DNA of 64,000 nucleotides from Mesorhizobium japonicum MAFF 303099 (GTDB taxonomy: Bacteria; Pseudomonadota; Alphaproteobacteria; Rhizobiales; Rhizobiaceae). The translations under genes and the position numbers were made by a program. The notes beneath the pieces are model-generated. The model did not search any database, was not told where the DNA came from, and worked only from the letters and a program-made list of their open reading frames with translations. This document shows, in pieces, positions 1 to 8,906 of the stretch (positions within the stretch are counted from its first letter, which is position 1; each line of letters begins with the position of its first letter). The DNA lies in contig NC_002678.2 of NCBI RefSeq assembly GCF_000009625.1, forward strand, positions 5,302,001-5,366,000, given 5' to 3'.

Positions 1-1
1 C

Positions 2-781
2 CGGTTGCTCGGCAATGCGACCAACGCCATGGGCTTTTTCGTCGGCTGGCACTATGTCAAGCAGGGCTACGGCATGCTGATGGTGGATGCCGTGCTGAAG
101 CGCAAATTCTTCAGCGATCAGGACAAGAAGGTGTTGTTGTTCAACGGCTACGCCGTCTGGCTGTTCGCCTGGCTCCAGACGAATGTGGTGATCACCCAAA
201 GGCAGTTCTGGGGCCTGGACTATTACACCTTCGCGGTGCCGCCATGGCTCATCACCATCGCCATGGCGATAGCTGCCGCCTCGTCGGCGGCGACCGCCGT
301 GATGTTCATCAACCGCTGGCGCAAACATGGTGGCGCGCTGCCCTATAACGGCGTCGTCGCCTACGTCGTGTCCCTCTATGCCTGGATCCTGTTCGTGACG
401 CTGAACCCGCTCTGGCTGCTCGTGGTGCCGGCGATGCATTCGTTGCAGTACCTGGCCGTGGTCTGGCGCTACCAGACCAATGTCGAGCGCGACCGTGCGG
501 ATGCCGTCGAGAGGCCGGCATTGAAGGCCCTGTCCGTTCTTGGACCGCTATACAGGCTGCGCGTGCTGGCGTTCGTGGTCTTCGGCGGAATTCTTGGAGC
601 GCTCGGTTTCTGGCTGGTGCCGATGGCGTTGACCGACCTGGTTCCCTACGACAAGGCGGAGTTCGGCTCGTCGCTTTTCCTCTTCATCGCCTGGATCTTC
701 ATCAACGTGCACCACTACTTCCTGGACAATGTGATGTGGCGGCGCGGCAATCCGGAAGTCTCGAAATATCTGTTCCGCTGA
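2..781 (+). CDS. Polytopic membrane protein, 5' end outside window (partial)
   Basis: The reading frame is open from the first bases, so the gene probably begins upstream; a Met codon at 5 is the first visible but is unlikely to be the true start. The visible 258 residues contain about five or six hydrophobic segments (for example near residues 50-60, 75-100, 115-150, 185-210 and 220-240), so it is an inner-membrane protein. Histidines lie in two places that look conserved: HYVKQGYG near the visible N terminus and INVHHYFLDNVMWR near the C terminus. Such paired His motifs in membrane proteins can bind metal or haem, but that is inference. I do not recognise the family and assign no function. 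It is followed by about 200 bp without a gene. Confidence 0.75.
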   Translation, partial: RLLGNATNAMGFFVGWHYVKQGYGMLMVDAVLKRKFFSDQDKKVLLFNGYAVWLFAWLQTNVVITQRQFWGLDYYTFAVPPWLITIAMAIAAASSAATAVMFINRWRKHGGALPYNGVVAYVVSLYAWILFVTLNPLWLLVVPAMHSLQYLAVVWRYQTNVERDRADAVERPALKALSVLGPLYRLRVLAFVVFGGILGALGFWLVPMALTDLVPYDKAEFGSSLFLFIAWIFINVHHYFLDNVMWRRGNPEVSKYLFR

Positions 782-985
782 AGCGATCGGCTGAATTCAC
801 TCCAGGCAACCCGCCGCTGTCGGGGACGCCCATTCCGGCGCGAACACGATTCGTTAACCAAGATGCTGTTCATCGACGGGTCGCAGGACGGATGCCCGCC
901 TGCCTGGTGAAACCTGCGTGTCCAGGGTTCGAAAAGAAGGCTCCGCTTCCGGCGACGACGTCAAATCGTCCGAAACAAGAACAAT

Positions 986-2623
986 GTGCAAGGCATGACC
1001 GTGATTGAAAGCGAACAGAACGCGCCCGGCGCCTCCCATCGTTGGACATGGTTGCCGGCCATTGTCGTCGCGTTCCTTTGCCTGTGCGTCACCAGCGCGT
1101 TCGCCGAGACGCGTGCCTTGAAGATCCAGCATCTGCATACGGGCGAGAAGGCGGAGATCGTCTTCAAGCGCAACGGACGCTATGATCAGGCGGGATTGAA
1201 GAAGATCGATTTCATGCTGCGCGACTGGCGCCGCAACGAGCCGACCAGGATGGATCCGCGCCTGCTCGATCTCGTCTGGCAGGCCTATCGCGCCAGCGGC
1301 TCGAGCGCCTATATCCATGTCGTCAGCGCCTATCGCTCGCCGGCGACCAACGCCATGCTGCGCAGCCGCTCGAAGGGCGTGGCGCGGGAAAGCCAGCACA
1401 TGGTCGGCCGGGCCATGGACTTCTTCCTGCCGGACGTGCCGCTGAAGAAGCTGCGCGACATCGGCCTCAAGATGCAGGGCGGTGGTGTTGGTTATTATCC
1501 GACCTCCGGCTCGCCTTTCATTCACATGGACGTCGGCAATGTGCGGCATTGGCCGGGCATCAGCCGCCAGGAACTCGCCAGGGTCTTCCCGAACGGCAAC
1601 ACGCTGCATGTGCCGAGCGACGGCAGGCCGCTGCCCGGCTATGACCAGGCGCTTGCCGCCTACAAATCGCGCAAGGCTGCCGGCACGCCCAACATCGAGC
1701 TGGCTAGCGCCGACGGTGGTCAGCGCAAGTCGCGCGGCCTGCTGGCGACGCTTCTGGGCGGGCGCGGCGCCAACGAGTCCGAGGACGTCGCGGAAGCAGC
1801 GCCCGCGCCACGCAAACCGGCCAAGTCCGTTGAACCCAAGAACGCCGGGCAGGGCATCGCCATCGTGCCGCCGGAGGCAGCCCAACGGGCGGAGATGGCT
1901 TCCGCCGGTGCCGCCGAAGAACCGCTCGCTGAGCAAAGCAGCAAGACGCCCGAAGCGGCCGTCATGGCCATGGCGCCCAGTGCGGTGCCATTGCCCGCCT
2001 TCGCCCCGCGCGCCGAGCGGACCGCCAGCATACCGACGCCGCAAACCGCACCGGTCGCGATGGCCAGCGCGTTCACGGCGCAGGCCGAACTCTCCGCGGC
2101 CAAGCCGGTTGTGGTCAATGCCGAAAGGCCCTTGGGCAAGACGGATGCCGCTGGCGCCAGCGTCGCGCCGGACGTGGTGGCGCTCAACATCCCGTTGCCG
2201 ACATGGCGGCCGCAAAGCCAGACGAGCCCGGCGCGTCCGTCGGAAGCAGCCAAATCCGCCGATGCCGTCGCTGCCTTGCTGGCCATGCATCACCCCGATA
2301 CCGTCCTTGATGGATCGACCGCTCAGCAGCTTGCCGTGCCGGCACCAAAACCCGAGGATCGCGTCAGGACCAGCCCCAAGGCCGATCGTGTCCAGCCACG
2401 TCTCGATCCCGAAGCCACCGCCGTAATTGTGCCCGTGGGGACAGGTCGCGGCATTGTTGGCGGAGCCGGCACGGCAGCGGCGCCCGTCATTGCGGCCAAT
2501 TTCATCCGCACGGCGCCGGAGCAGGTCTATCTCGACGGATTCGAGCCACGAGGACAGACGTCCGATCACCGCCGCTTCACCGGCTCCGCAGTGAAATTCC
2601 TGCCCATCGCCAGCTTCAAATAA
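986..2623 (+). CDS. Secreted DUF882 / peptidase M15-like murein-active protein with long Ala/Pro-rich tail
   Basis: The N terminus has a hydrophobic signal segment ending near Ala-Phe-Ala (about residues 20-42), so export is expected. Residues about 45-215 match the DUF882 (YcbK-like, peptidase M15_2) fold: the zinc-site pattern is visible as SQHMVGRAMDF followed by FIHMDVGNVRHW, and VSAYRSPATN precedes them. These proteins are predicted zinc-dependent peptidoglycan endopeptidases. After residue about 240 there is a 300-residue low-complexity Ala/Pro/Glu-rich region without a recognisable domain. The start is uncertain: GTG at 986 or ATG at 995, neither with a strong Shine-Dalgarno. Activity is inferred from family only. 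Confidence 0.82.
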   Translation: MQGMTVIESEQNAPGASHRWTWLPAIVVAFLCLCVTSAFAETRALKIQHLHTGEKAEIVFKRNGRYDQAGLKKIDFMLRDWRRNEPTRMDPRLLDLVWQAYRASGSSAYIHVVSAYRSPATNAMLRSRSKGVARESQHMVGRAMDFFLPDVPLKKLRDIGLKMQGGGVGYYPTSGSPFIHMDVGNVRHWPGISRQELARVFPNGNTLHVPSDGRPLPGYDQALAAYKSRKAAGTPNIELASADGGQRKSRGLLATLLGGRGANESEDVAEAAPAPRKPAKSVEPKNAGQGIAIVPPEAAQRAEMASAGAAEEPLAEQSSKTPEAAVMAMAPSAVPLPAFAPRAERTASIPTPQTAPVAMASAFTAQAELSAAKPVVVNAERPLGKTDAAGASVAPDVVALNIPLPTWRPQSQTSPARPSEAAKSADAVAALLAMHHPDTVLDGSTAQQLAVPAPKPEDRVRTSPKADRVQPRLDPEATAVIVPVGTGRGIVGGAGTAAAPVIAANFIRTAPEQVYLDGFEPRGQTSDHRRFTGSAVKFLPIASFK

Positions 2624-2765
2624 GGGGGCGAGCACTCCCGAGCGAATGCCATCCCGTCGCCATGGCATTGGCGGGACGCGGTGTGCCAATATCGGCATTT
2701 GCACTGGCGGCTCGCCTGTGATCCAAGGCGACGACAAATCCCAGGCTTTGCAGTTGGAGCGCTGA

Positions 2766-4160
2766 ATGACCGGATGGACACGCCGTGGGCTCTTGAAAAC
2801 GGCCGCCGTCGCTGGCGCAACCGGAGTAGGGCTTTCGGCCATCGGCAGGCTTGGCGGCCTCGCCGCCACCAGCCCCGAGCCGATGGTGCTGCAGACGGCC
2901 AAGATCCAGGCCAGGCTGATGGATATCGGCCCGACCAACAATGTGCTGACCTATGGCAATGCCGGAATGCCGCCAGTGCTGAGGATGAAGAAGGGCGAAC
3001 CCTTCGCGGCGCGCCTGGTCAACGCCATCGATGATCCCACGACCATCCATTGGCACGGCATTCGCCTGCCCAACAAGATGGATGGCGTGCCCTTCCTGGT
3101 GCAGCCCTATGTCAACACCGGCGACCATTTCGACTACGCCTTCACGCCGCCCGACGCCGGCACCTTCTGGTACCACCCGCATTGCAACACGCTGGAGCAG
3201 ATGGGCCACGGCCTGACCGGCGTGATCGTTGTCGAAAACCCGAATGATCCGAAATTCGACGCCGAATTCGTCCTCAATCTGCGCGACTGGCGTCTTGGCG
3301 ACGACGGCCAGTTCATCGACCAATTCCGGCCGCGCGATGCCGCGAAAACCGGCACTTACGGCACGGTGCGCACCGCCAACTGGCTCGACCAGCCGCAATA
3401 CGACGCGCCGGCCGGAGGTCTGGTGCGGCTGCGCGTCGCCATCACCGATGTCACCCGCATCTATGCCTTTCGCGTCGACGGTGCCGAGGCGATCGTGATG
3501 GCGCTTGACGGCAATCCGGTGCCTGAGCGCTTTTCACCCGATGCCTTGCTGCTTGGGCCGGGGCAGCGCATGGAACTTGCCATCCGCATGCCAGACCGGG
3601 AAGGCGCGGTGGTGAGCCTGCGGGATGTCAGGGGCACCAAGCCCAAGATCCTGGCGACCGTGCGGGCGACGGGCAGCTCGCTCAAACGGGATGTTCGCGA
3701 TGTTGCGCCGCTGGAGGTCAATCCGGTGGCGGAAGTGGACCTCAGCGCCGCCCAGCACATTTCGCTGGCTCTCAGCGCTACGGCGGAAAACGTACCGAGC
3801 GATGGCATCTGCGGTTCGCTAGGCTACAGTTTCTGGGCCATCAACAAGGTGCCGTGGCCAGGCGATACATCCGATCCGACCGCGCCGCTGGCCGAATTGA
3901 AGCTCGGCAAGAGCTATGTCATCGACATGGAGAACCTGACGCCGCAATCGCATCCGATGCATCTGCACGGTATGGGCTTCAAGGTGCTGTCGTCCTCGAC
4001 ACGTCCGGTGCAGCCGCTGATTTCCGACACCTATCTTATCCAGCCCAACGAAAAGGTTCAGCTCGGCTTCGTCGCCGACAATCCCGGTGACTGGCTGCTG
4101 CACTGCCACATCATCGAGCACCAGAAATCGGGCATGACGAGCTACGTCCGGGTGGTTTGA
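2766..4160 (+). CDS. Tat-exported multicopper oxidase (laccase-like)
   Basis: The N terminus WTRRGLLKTAAVAGATGVG is a twin-arginine signal, so the enzyme is folded with its copper in the cytoplasm and exported to the periplasm. All four copper-binding patterns are present: HWHG near residue 95, WYHPHC near 137, HPMHLHG near 396 and HCHIIEHQKSGM near 446, the last with the Cys of the type 1 site and an axial Met. This supports a complete oxidase coupling one-electron oxidation of a substrate to reduction of oxygen to water. Length (464 aa) suits a three-cupredoxin-domain enzyme. There is no Met-rich loop of CueO type, so copper tolerance is not indicated. The substrate is unknown. It may follow the DUF882 gene, 142 bp upstream. 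Confidence 0.9.
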   Translation: MTGWTRRGLLKTAAVAGATGVGLSAIGRLGGLAATSPEPMVLQTAKIQARLMDIGPTNNVLTYGNAGMPPVLRMKKGEPFAARLVNAIDDPTTIHWHGIRLPNKMDGVPFLVQPYVNTGDHFDYAFTPPDAGTFWYHPHCNTLEQMGHGLTGVIVVENPNDPKFDAEFVLNLRDWRLGDDGQFIDQFRPRDAAKTGTYGTVRTANWLDQPQYDAPAGGLVRLRVAITDVTRIYAFRVDGAEAIVMALDGNPVPERFSPDALLLGPGQRMELAIRMPDREGAVVSLRDVRGTKPKILATVRATGSSLKRDVRDVAPLEVNPVAEVDLSAAQHISLALSATAENVPSDGICGSLGYSFWAINKVPWPGDTSDPTAPLAELKLGKSYVIDMENLTPQSHPMHLHGMGFKVLSSSTRPVQPLISDTYLIQPNEKVQLGFVADNPGDWLLHCHIIEHQKSGMTSYVRVV

Positions 4161-4231
4161 GCCAGGTTTGAACGGTTTCGTTGGCAAAAGCGGGTGGTTC
4201 CCTGCTATTGCCGCATCCAAAACCAAGAACC

Positions 4232-5563
4232 ATGGACATCTCACGCATGACCAATGTCGCCTTGACCGGGCTTGCCCGCGATCTCGCCAGCCGAGCCGCT
4301 GAGGGTCGTCCGGTGCGCATCGGTGTTATCGGTTCGGGCGAGATGGGCACAGACCTCGTCACGCAAGGCATGCTGATGCCGGGTATTTCCGTCTGCGCCG
4401 TCTCTACCCGCCGCCCACACACCGCGCGTGACGCCATCCGCATCGCCTATGGCGACGAGGCGATGGCGGTCGAGGCGGACGCGGCATCGAAAGTCACCGC
4501 GGCCATCGAGGCGGGAAAGATCGCCGTCACTTCGAATGAGATGCTGGTCACCAATCCGCTGATCGACGTCGTCATCGACGCCACGGGAAAACCGGGCGTC
4601 GCCGCCGATTTCGACCTGATGGCGATGGAGCATGGCAAGCATCTGGTGATGATGAATGTCGAGGCCGACGTCACCATCGGCTGCTATCTCAAGCAGCAGG
4701 CCGACCGGCTTGGCGTCGTCTATTCAGTCGGCGCCGGCGACGAGCCGTCGAGTTGCATGGAACTGATCGAATTCGCGTCCGCGCTCGGCCTGACCATCGT
4801 CTCGGCCGGCAAGGGCAAGAACAACCCGCTCAACCACGACGCCATGCCCGACGACTATCGCGAGGAAGCGATCCGCCGCAACATGAACCCGCGCATGCTG
4901 GTCGAGTTCGTCGACGGTTCGAAAACCATGGTCGAGATGTGCGCCATCGCCAACGCCACCGGGCTGGTGCCCGATGTGCCCGGCATGCATGGCCCGAAGG
5001 CCGACCGCGACGATCTCGTCAAGGTGCTGATCCCACGCGAGGATGGCGGGCTGTTGTTGAAAAAAGGCGTCGTCGACTACACCATCGGCAAGGGTGTGGC
5101 GCCCGGTGTCTTCGTCATCGTCGAGGCCACGCATCCGCGCATCATCGAGCGCATGGACGATCTGCATATCGGCCACGGTCCCTATTACAGCCTGTTCCGG
5201 CCCTATCATCTGACCTCGCTGGAAGTGCCGCTCACCGCTGCCCGCATCGTGCTTTTCGGCAAGCCCGACATGGTGCCGCTGCCAAGGCCCGTCGCCGAGG
5301 TCTGCGCGGTCGCCAAGCGGGACCTGGCTGCCGGCGAGACCTTCGATGCGATCGGTGAGACCTGCTATCGCTCCTGGACGATGACCGTCGGCGAAGCCCG
5401 CGCCCAGCACGCCGTGCCGGTCGGCCTGCTCGAGGGCGGCAAGGTGCTGAAACCGGTCCGGAAGGGCGAATTGCTCACCGCCGACAATGCCGCGCCCGAC
5501 CAGACGACGAGACTGTTCGCCTTGCGCCGGCTGCAGGACGAGATGCTGTACGGGGCGAACTGA
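4232..5563 (+). CDS. NAD(P)-binding oxidoreductase with C-terminal SAF domain (homoserine-dehydrogenase-like)
   Basis: The N-terminal half has a Rossmann fold (RIGVIGSGEMGTDLV) followed by the DATGKPG region typical of homoserine-dehydrogenase-like enzymes, and NNPLNHDAMPDDYREEA in the catalytic half. The C-terminal 90 residues resemble a SAF domain, which is why relatives are often labelled FlgA-like. Members are found near sugar-acid or polyol catabolic genes in other bacteria; no such context is seen here, so the substrate is not assigned. The frame extends upstream to a TTG at 4181, but the ATG at 4232 gives a more usual N terminus and is preferred. It converges with proC with only 3 bp between the stop codons. 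Confidence 0.8.
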   Translation: MDISRMTNVALTGLARDLASRAAEGRPVRIGVIGSGEMGTDLVTQGMLMPGISVCAVSTRRPHTARDAIRIAYGDEAMAVEADAASKVTAAIEAGKIAVTSNEMLVTNPLIDVVIDATGKPGVAADFDLMAMEHGKHLVMMNVEADVTIGCYLKQQADRLGVVYSVGAGDEPSSCMELIEFASALGLTIVSAGKGKNNPLNHDAMPDDYREEAIRRNMNPRMLVEFVDGSKTMVEMCAIANATGLVPDVPGMHGPKADRDDLVKVLIPREDGGLLLKKGVVDYTIGKGVAPGVFVIVEATHPRIIERMDDLHIGHGPYYSLFRPYHLTSLEVPLTAARIVLFGKPDMVPLPRPVAEVCAVAKRDLAAGETFDAIGETCYRSWTMTVGEARAQHAVPVGLLEGGKVLKPVRKGELLTADNAAPDQTTRLFALRRLQDEMLYGAN

Positions 5564-5566
5564 GTT

Positions 5567-6382
5567 TTACTTTCCCAACTCGATCGACCGCAGCCGAGCC
5601 GCCTCGACTGCCTGCGTCAGCAAATTGGTCAACCGGTCTTCGCCCATCAGCACGGCAAGCGCCGCAGCCGTCGTGCCGTTGGGGCTGGTCACCTGCTGGC
5701 GCAGCACGCCGGGTTCCTCCTGGCTTTCGGCAGCGAGCGAGGCAGCGCCATAGACGGTCTGCATCGCGAGCAGCCTGGCGGTTGCGCTAGGCAGCCCCGC
5801 CTTCTCGGCGGCCACGGTCAGCGCTTCGATGAAGTGGAAGATATAGGCCGGCCCGGATCCCGACACGGCGGTCACCGCATCCATCAGGCCTTCGTCGTCA
5901 ATGGTGGCCACTTCGCCGCTGGCCGACAGCAGGTCGGCGACAAAGCGCTTGGTATCATCCGAGACCAGCGGGTTGGAAAACACCACCATCATGCCTTTGC
6001 CGATGGAGGCGGGCGTGTTGGGCATGCAGCGCACAACAGGCGCGCGGTTGCCGAGGATGTCTTCGAAGGTGGCGACCGGCGTGCCGGCGGCGATGCTGAC
6101 GAAGGTGGTGCGGCCATCGCCGAAACGCTTGTAGGCGGCGGTGACGTCGCGGATCACCTGGGGTTTTACCGCGATGACGACGAGATCGGGCACCGCATCG
6201 GCTGGAATCTCACCGGCGTCCGCTGATGTGGCGCAGCCAAGCGTTGCAGCGCGCTGGCGCAGCTCCGCATTGGGCTCGATAACGAAAACCGCCGAGGGCG
6301 CGAGCTTGCCGGATTTCAGCCAGCCCGAAAGCATGGCGTAGCCCATATTGCCGCAGCCGGCGAGAACAAGCCTGTTCGTCAT
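5567..6382 (-). CDS. proC: Pyrroline-5-carboxylate reductase
   Basis: Catalyses the last step of proline synthesis, reducing 1-pyrroline-5-carboxylate to L-proline with NAD(P)H in the cytoplasm. The N terminus RLVLAGCGNMGYAML is the Rossmann dinucleotide loop; the C-terminal half contains the ProC signature region DAVTAVSGSGPAYIFHFIEAL and the PNGTTAAALAVL segment. The start at 6382 is chosen because GGAGGG lies 6 nt upstream and the resulting 271 aa match the family. An ATG at 6412 in the same frame lacks a ribosome site. The Shine-Dalgarno is inside a potential hairpin (6386-6407). Its neighbour upstream is the O-antigen-ligase-like gene on the same strand. Confidence 0.95.
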   Translation of the reverse strand: MTNRLVLAGCGNMGYAMLSGWLKSGKLAPSAVFVIEPNAELRQRAATLGCATSADAGEIPADAVPDLVVIAVKPQVIRDVTAAYKRFGDGRTTFVSIAAGTPVATFEDILGNRAPVVRCMPNTPASIGKGMMVVFSNPLVSDDTKRFVADLLSASGEVATIDDEGLMDAVTAVSGSGPAYIFHFIEALTVAAEKAGLPSATARLLAMQTVYGAASLAAESQEEPGVLRQQVTSPNGTTAAALAVLMGEDRLTNLLTQAVEAARLRSIELGK

Positions 6383-6385
6383 CGA

Positions 6386-6407
6386 AAGCCCTCCGAAGGA
6401 AGGCTTT
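6386..6407 (-). promoter_or_regulatory. Hairpin covering the proC Shine-Dalgarno
   Basis: On the minus strand the leader just before the proC ATG reads AAGCC-TTCC-TTC-GGAGGGCTT. The arms can pair around a three-base loop, with one T and one G unpaired or mismatched, and the 3' arm contains the GGAGGG ribosome site. This could tune translation, or act as a weak terminator for read-through from the upstream gene. No U-tract follows, so the first role is more likely. Confidence 0.4.
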
Positions 6408-6442
6408 GACATAGACGCTCACGCTTCAGGGGGGAAGCCCCG

Positions 6443-7774
6443 TCAGGCGGGACGCGAGCCACGCACCGCGATCGGCCGCAGCGACACTTGCCTCAGGCCA
6501 AGCACGCCGAGCACGAAGAACAGCCAGACCGGGTCGCCGCGATGGAAGAAGAAGCTTTCTAGGAAAGCGTTGAGCGCGGTGAACAGCACCACCATCATGA
6601 AGAAGTCGCCGAGATAGATGTTTTCCCTGCGCAGCGGAATGCGCATGTAGTCGCGCAGCGGCGCGAACAGGAAAGTGTAGACCGCCACGCAAAGGGCGGG
6701 GATGCCCATCAGCACGGCGATGTCGAGATAGCCGTCATGGCCATGCACGATGGTCCGGATGTCCCACGGCCTATCGAAAGGCTGGTCCTGGTTGAGCAGC
6801 AGCGGCGTGCCCCAGAAGCTTTCATAGCCGTAGCCGGTCCATGGCTTCTTCGCCAGCATCGAGCCGGCGAACTCCCACAGCGTGGTGCGGCCGGTATAGG
6901 TCATGTCGGGAAAATAGATCGCCGCCAGATGTTTCACCGGCGGCAGGAAGACGATGCCCAGCGTGCCGACCGCCGTGGCGATGATCGCCAGCGCGAACAG
7001 GATCGGCGTGCCGAGCCGCATGCCCATCAGGCTCGGCAGCACGACAATCAGGATCGAGAACGGTACCAGGCCGGCGGTGGTCTTGGAGCCGGTGTGCAGC
7101 ATGAAGATCATCGCCGCGCAGAATATGCCTGCGCCCCACCAGCGTTGACCGCGCCGGTAGAGGTAAAGGCCGGCAAAACTGAAGCAGGCCATGATCGGAC
7201 CGGCGATGTTCTTGTGGGTGAACACGCCGCGCCATAGGCCGGCGTGTTCGGGCTCCTGGGAGTCGGCTGTGTGCAGCGCCTCATGCGGAAAGACGATCAG
7301 GCCGACATAGGAAAGGCCCATCACCACCACGGCGGTGAAGATGATGATTTTCGAGAAGGATTCGGCATCGCGCGGCAGCGCCAGGATCGTTGCCATGGTC
7401 AGGATGCCGATCATGGTGAAGGAGGCGGCGCGCATCGCCGCGGGCGGGTCGGTCGCCAGCACCACCGACAGGAAGAAGAAGCCCAGCATCAGCACCCAGG
7501 ACGGGCTGAGCAGCGAGCGCACGATGCGAGGATCGGCGAAGGCCATCAGCGAAAAGATCGAAATGGCGCCGAGCGAACCGAAGCCGAGCTGATTGACGAT
7601 GTCGCCGCCGTCGCCGGTGAGTTCGGCGCCGGCCGGCTGGAACGGGCGAAAGGACACCATGATGACGCTGAACAGCAGTGCGGCGATGGCGGTCGCCACG
7701 CCGTCGCGCGTGAACGCGTCGCTGAGCGGTACGCGCTCAGTTTTTCTCGGGCTGGCGATACTGCTCATTGGCAT
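6443..7774 (-). CDS. O-antigen ligase / ExoQ-like polysaccharide polymerase family membrane protein
   Basis: An integral membrane protein with about ten to twelve hydrophobic segments. A large periplasmic loop holds the Wzy_C-type region: GVFTHKNIAGPIMACF, then TGRTTLWEFAGSM and PWTGYGYESFWG, then VHGHDGYLDIAVLMG. These are hallmarks of the O-antigen ligase/polymerase superfamily that includes ExoQ, so polymerisation or transfer of lipid-linked glycan repeats at the periplasmic face is expected. The frame is open further upstream, but Met at 7774 (or 7768) is a more natural start and overlaps the upstream glycosyltransferase by about 35 nt, implying translational coupling. Whether it is a polymerase or a ligase cannot be settled from sequence. 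Confidence 0.85.
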   Translation of the reverse strand: MPMSSIASPRKTERVPLSDAFTRDGVATAIAALLFSVIMVSFRPFQPAGAELTGDGGDIVNQLGFGSLGAISIFSLMAFADPRIVRSLLSPSWVLMLGFFFLSVVLATDPPAAMRAASFTMIGILTMATILALPRDAESFSKIIIFTAVVVMGLSYVGLIVFPHEALHTADSQEPEHAGLWRGVFTHKNIAGPIMACFSFAGLYLYRRGQRWWGAGIFCAAMIFMLHTGSKTTAGLVPFSILIVVLPSLMGMRLGTPILFALAIIATAVGTLGIVFLPPVKHLAAIYFPDMTYTGRTTLWEFAGSMLAKKPWTGYGYESFWGTPLLLNQDQPFDRPWDIRTIVHGHDGYLDIAVLMGIPALCVAVYTFLFAPLRDYMRIPLRRENIYLGDFFMMVVLFTALNAFLESFFFHRGDPVWLFFVLGVLGLRQVSLRPIAVRGSRPA

Positions 7775-8777
7775 ATCCGAATTCGGCCAGCACGCGGCCG
7801 AGCGCCACATGGACGGGGTAGATGGCAATCGCCGGCGATCCTGTGCGCGCCAGCCGGATCAGGCCGCGAAACGGTGCGGCAGCCAGCAGCGCCAGGCTCT
7901 TCGCTAGCACCTCGGCGCCGGCCAGCGGCGTGCCGGCGCGCTTCTTCTTCTCGACCAGAGTCGAGATCACGCCGTTGCGCAAGCTGCGGGCCCGGATCCA
8001 GTCGGGCTCGACACGCCGCGCCGGGACGGTCTCGCGAACCTTGGCCTCGGCGCACCAGCCGAGCACAAAGCCATTCTGCACCGCCCGGCTGAGAAAGTCA
8101 GAATCGCCGCCGCCCATGAAGTTGAATTTCAGGTCGAGGAAGGGCGGCTCCATGGCGACCAGCACGTTGCGCCCGACCAGAAGATTGCCGGACGAATAGA
8201 GCGCCGGCACGCGCCCGGTTTCCCGGTAGGGCGGCGCGAACACCGGATGCTCGGCCCATCTCGCATGTGCAGCGTCTGCGAAGACAGGCACTTGCGGGCC
8301 GCCGACGATGTCGGCGCCGAGCGTCTCGGCAGCCATGCACATGCGTTCCAGCCAATGCGGATCGGCGATCTCGTCATCGTCGATGACCAGCAGATGCCTG
8401 AAGTTCGGAAAGTGCAGCATCGCCGTCTGCCAGCCCGCATTGTAGGCGCTGCAATTGCCGCGCTCCTGCGCGACGATGACCATGCCTGGCATCTCGCCGC
8501 GCTCGAACAGCGGCAGCACCGCCTTGGCGCCTTCCCGCACCTCGGCTTCGTTCTCCATGACGATGACGGCAAAGCGCCTGCCGGTCCGCTGTGCGCGCAG
8601 CGAAGCCAGCGTGTCGAGCACCTGTTCGGGGCGCTTGAAGGTCGGCAAGGTGACGACCGCTTCGACAGCCTCCACGTTAAGCCGGGGAGACCGTCCAGCG
8701 ATCGATACCGAACCATCCGATGGCAAAGGGATCATCCGTGTCCAGCCACATGGTGAGTCGCGTTCTGGTAGCACCAC
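7737..8777 (-). CDS. Glycosyltransferase family 2 (GT-A fold)
   Basis: The catalytic domain starts with VVTLPTFKRPEQVLDTLASL and contains the nucleotide-sugar/metal motif LLVIDDDEIADPHWLERM (the DxD region) near residues 130-150, followed by SGNLLVGRNVL and MGGGDSDFLSRA, the acceptor-side ED-like region. It should transfer a sugar in the cytoplasm during repeat-unit assembly of the surface polysaccharide made by this cluster. The start is uncertain: GTG at 8777 gives an unusual 35-residue lead; ATG at 8735 is an alternative. The gene overlaps the ligase/polymerase gene downstream and is divergent from the GT4 gene across a 130 bp promoter region. Confidence 0.85.
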   Translation of the reverse strand: MVLPERDSPCGWTRMIPLPSDGSVSIAGRSPRLNVEAVEAVVTLPTFKRPEQVLDTLASLRAQRTGRRFAVIVMENEAEVREGAKAVLPLFERGEMPGMVIVAQERGNCSAYNAGWQTAMLHFPNFRHLLVIDDDEIADPHWLERMCMAAETLGADIVGGPQVPVFADAAHARWAEHPVFAPPYRETGRVPALYSSGNLLVGRNVLVAMEPPFLDLKFNFMGGGDSDFLSRAVQNGFVLGWCAEAKVRETVPARRVEPDWIRARSLRNGVISTLVEKKKRAGTPLAGAEVLAKSLALLAAAPFRGLIRLARTGSPAIAIYPVHVALGRVLAEFGYANEQYRQPEKN

Positions 8778-8906
8778 GGTGATAAGGTTTCGTTAATCAC
8801 CTTGCACGGAGAGGCCCGTCGGGCAGGGGCTTTCGGCCGTTGATTGTGCTCGCTTAATCAAGGGTTCACCGCGCTTTGCTACCGGCTACACCACAGGATA
8901 GGTGAG

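Noticed and set aside
854..2941. Long minus-strand open frame opposite the DUF882 gene
   Set aside because: Composition is that of an antisense shadow in high-GC DNA; no recognisable domain, whereas the plus frame has a signal peptide and catalytic motifs.
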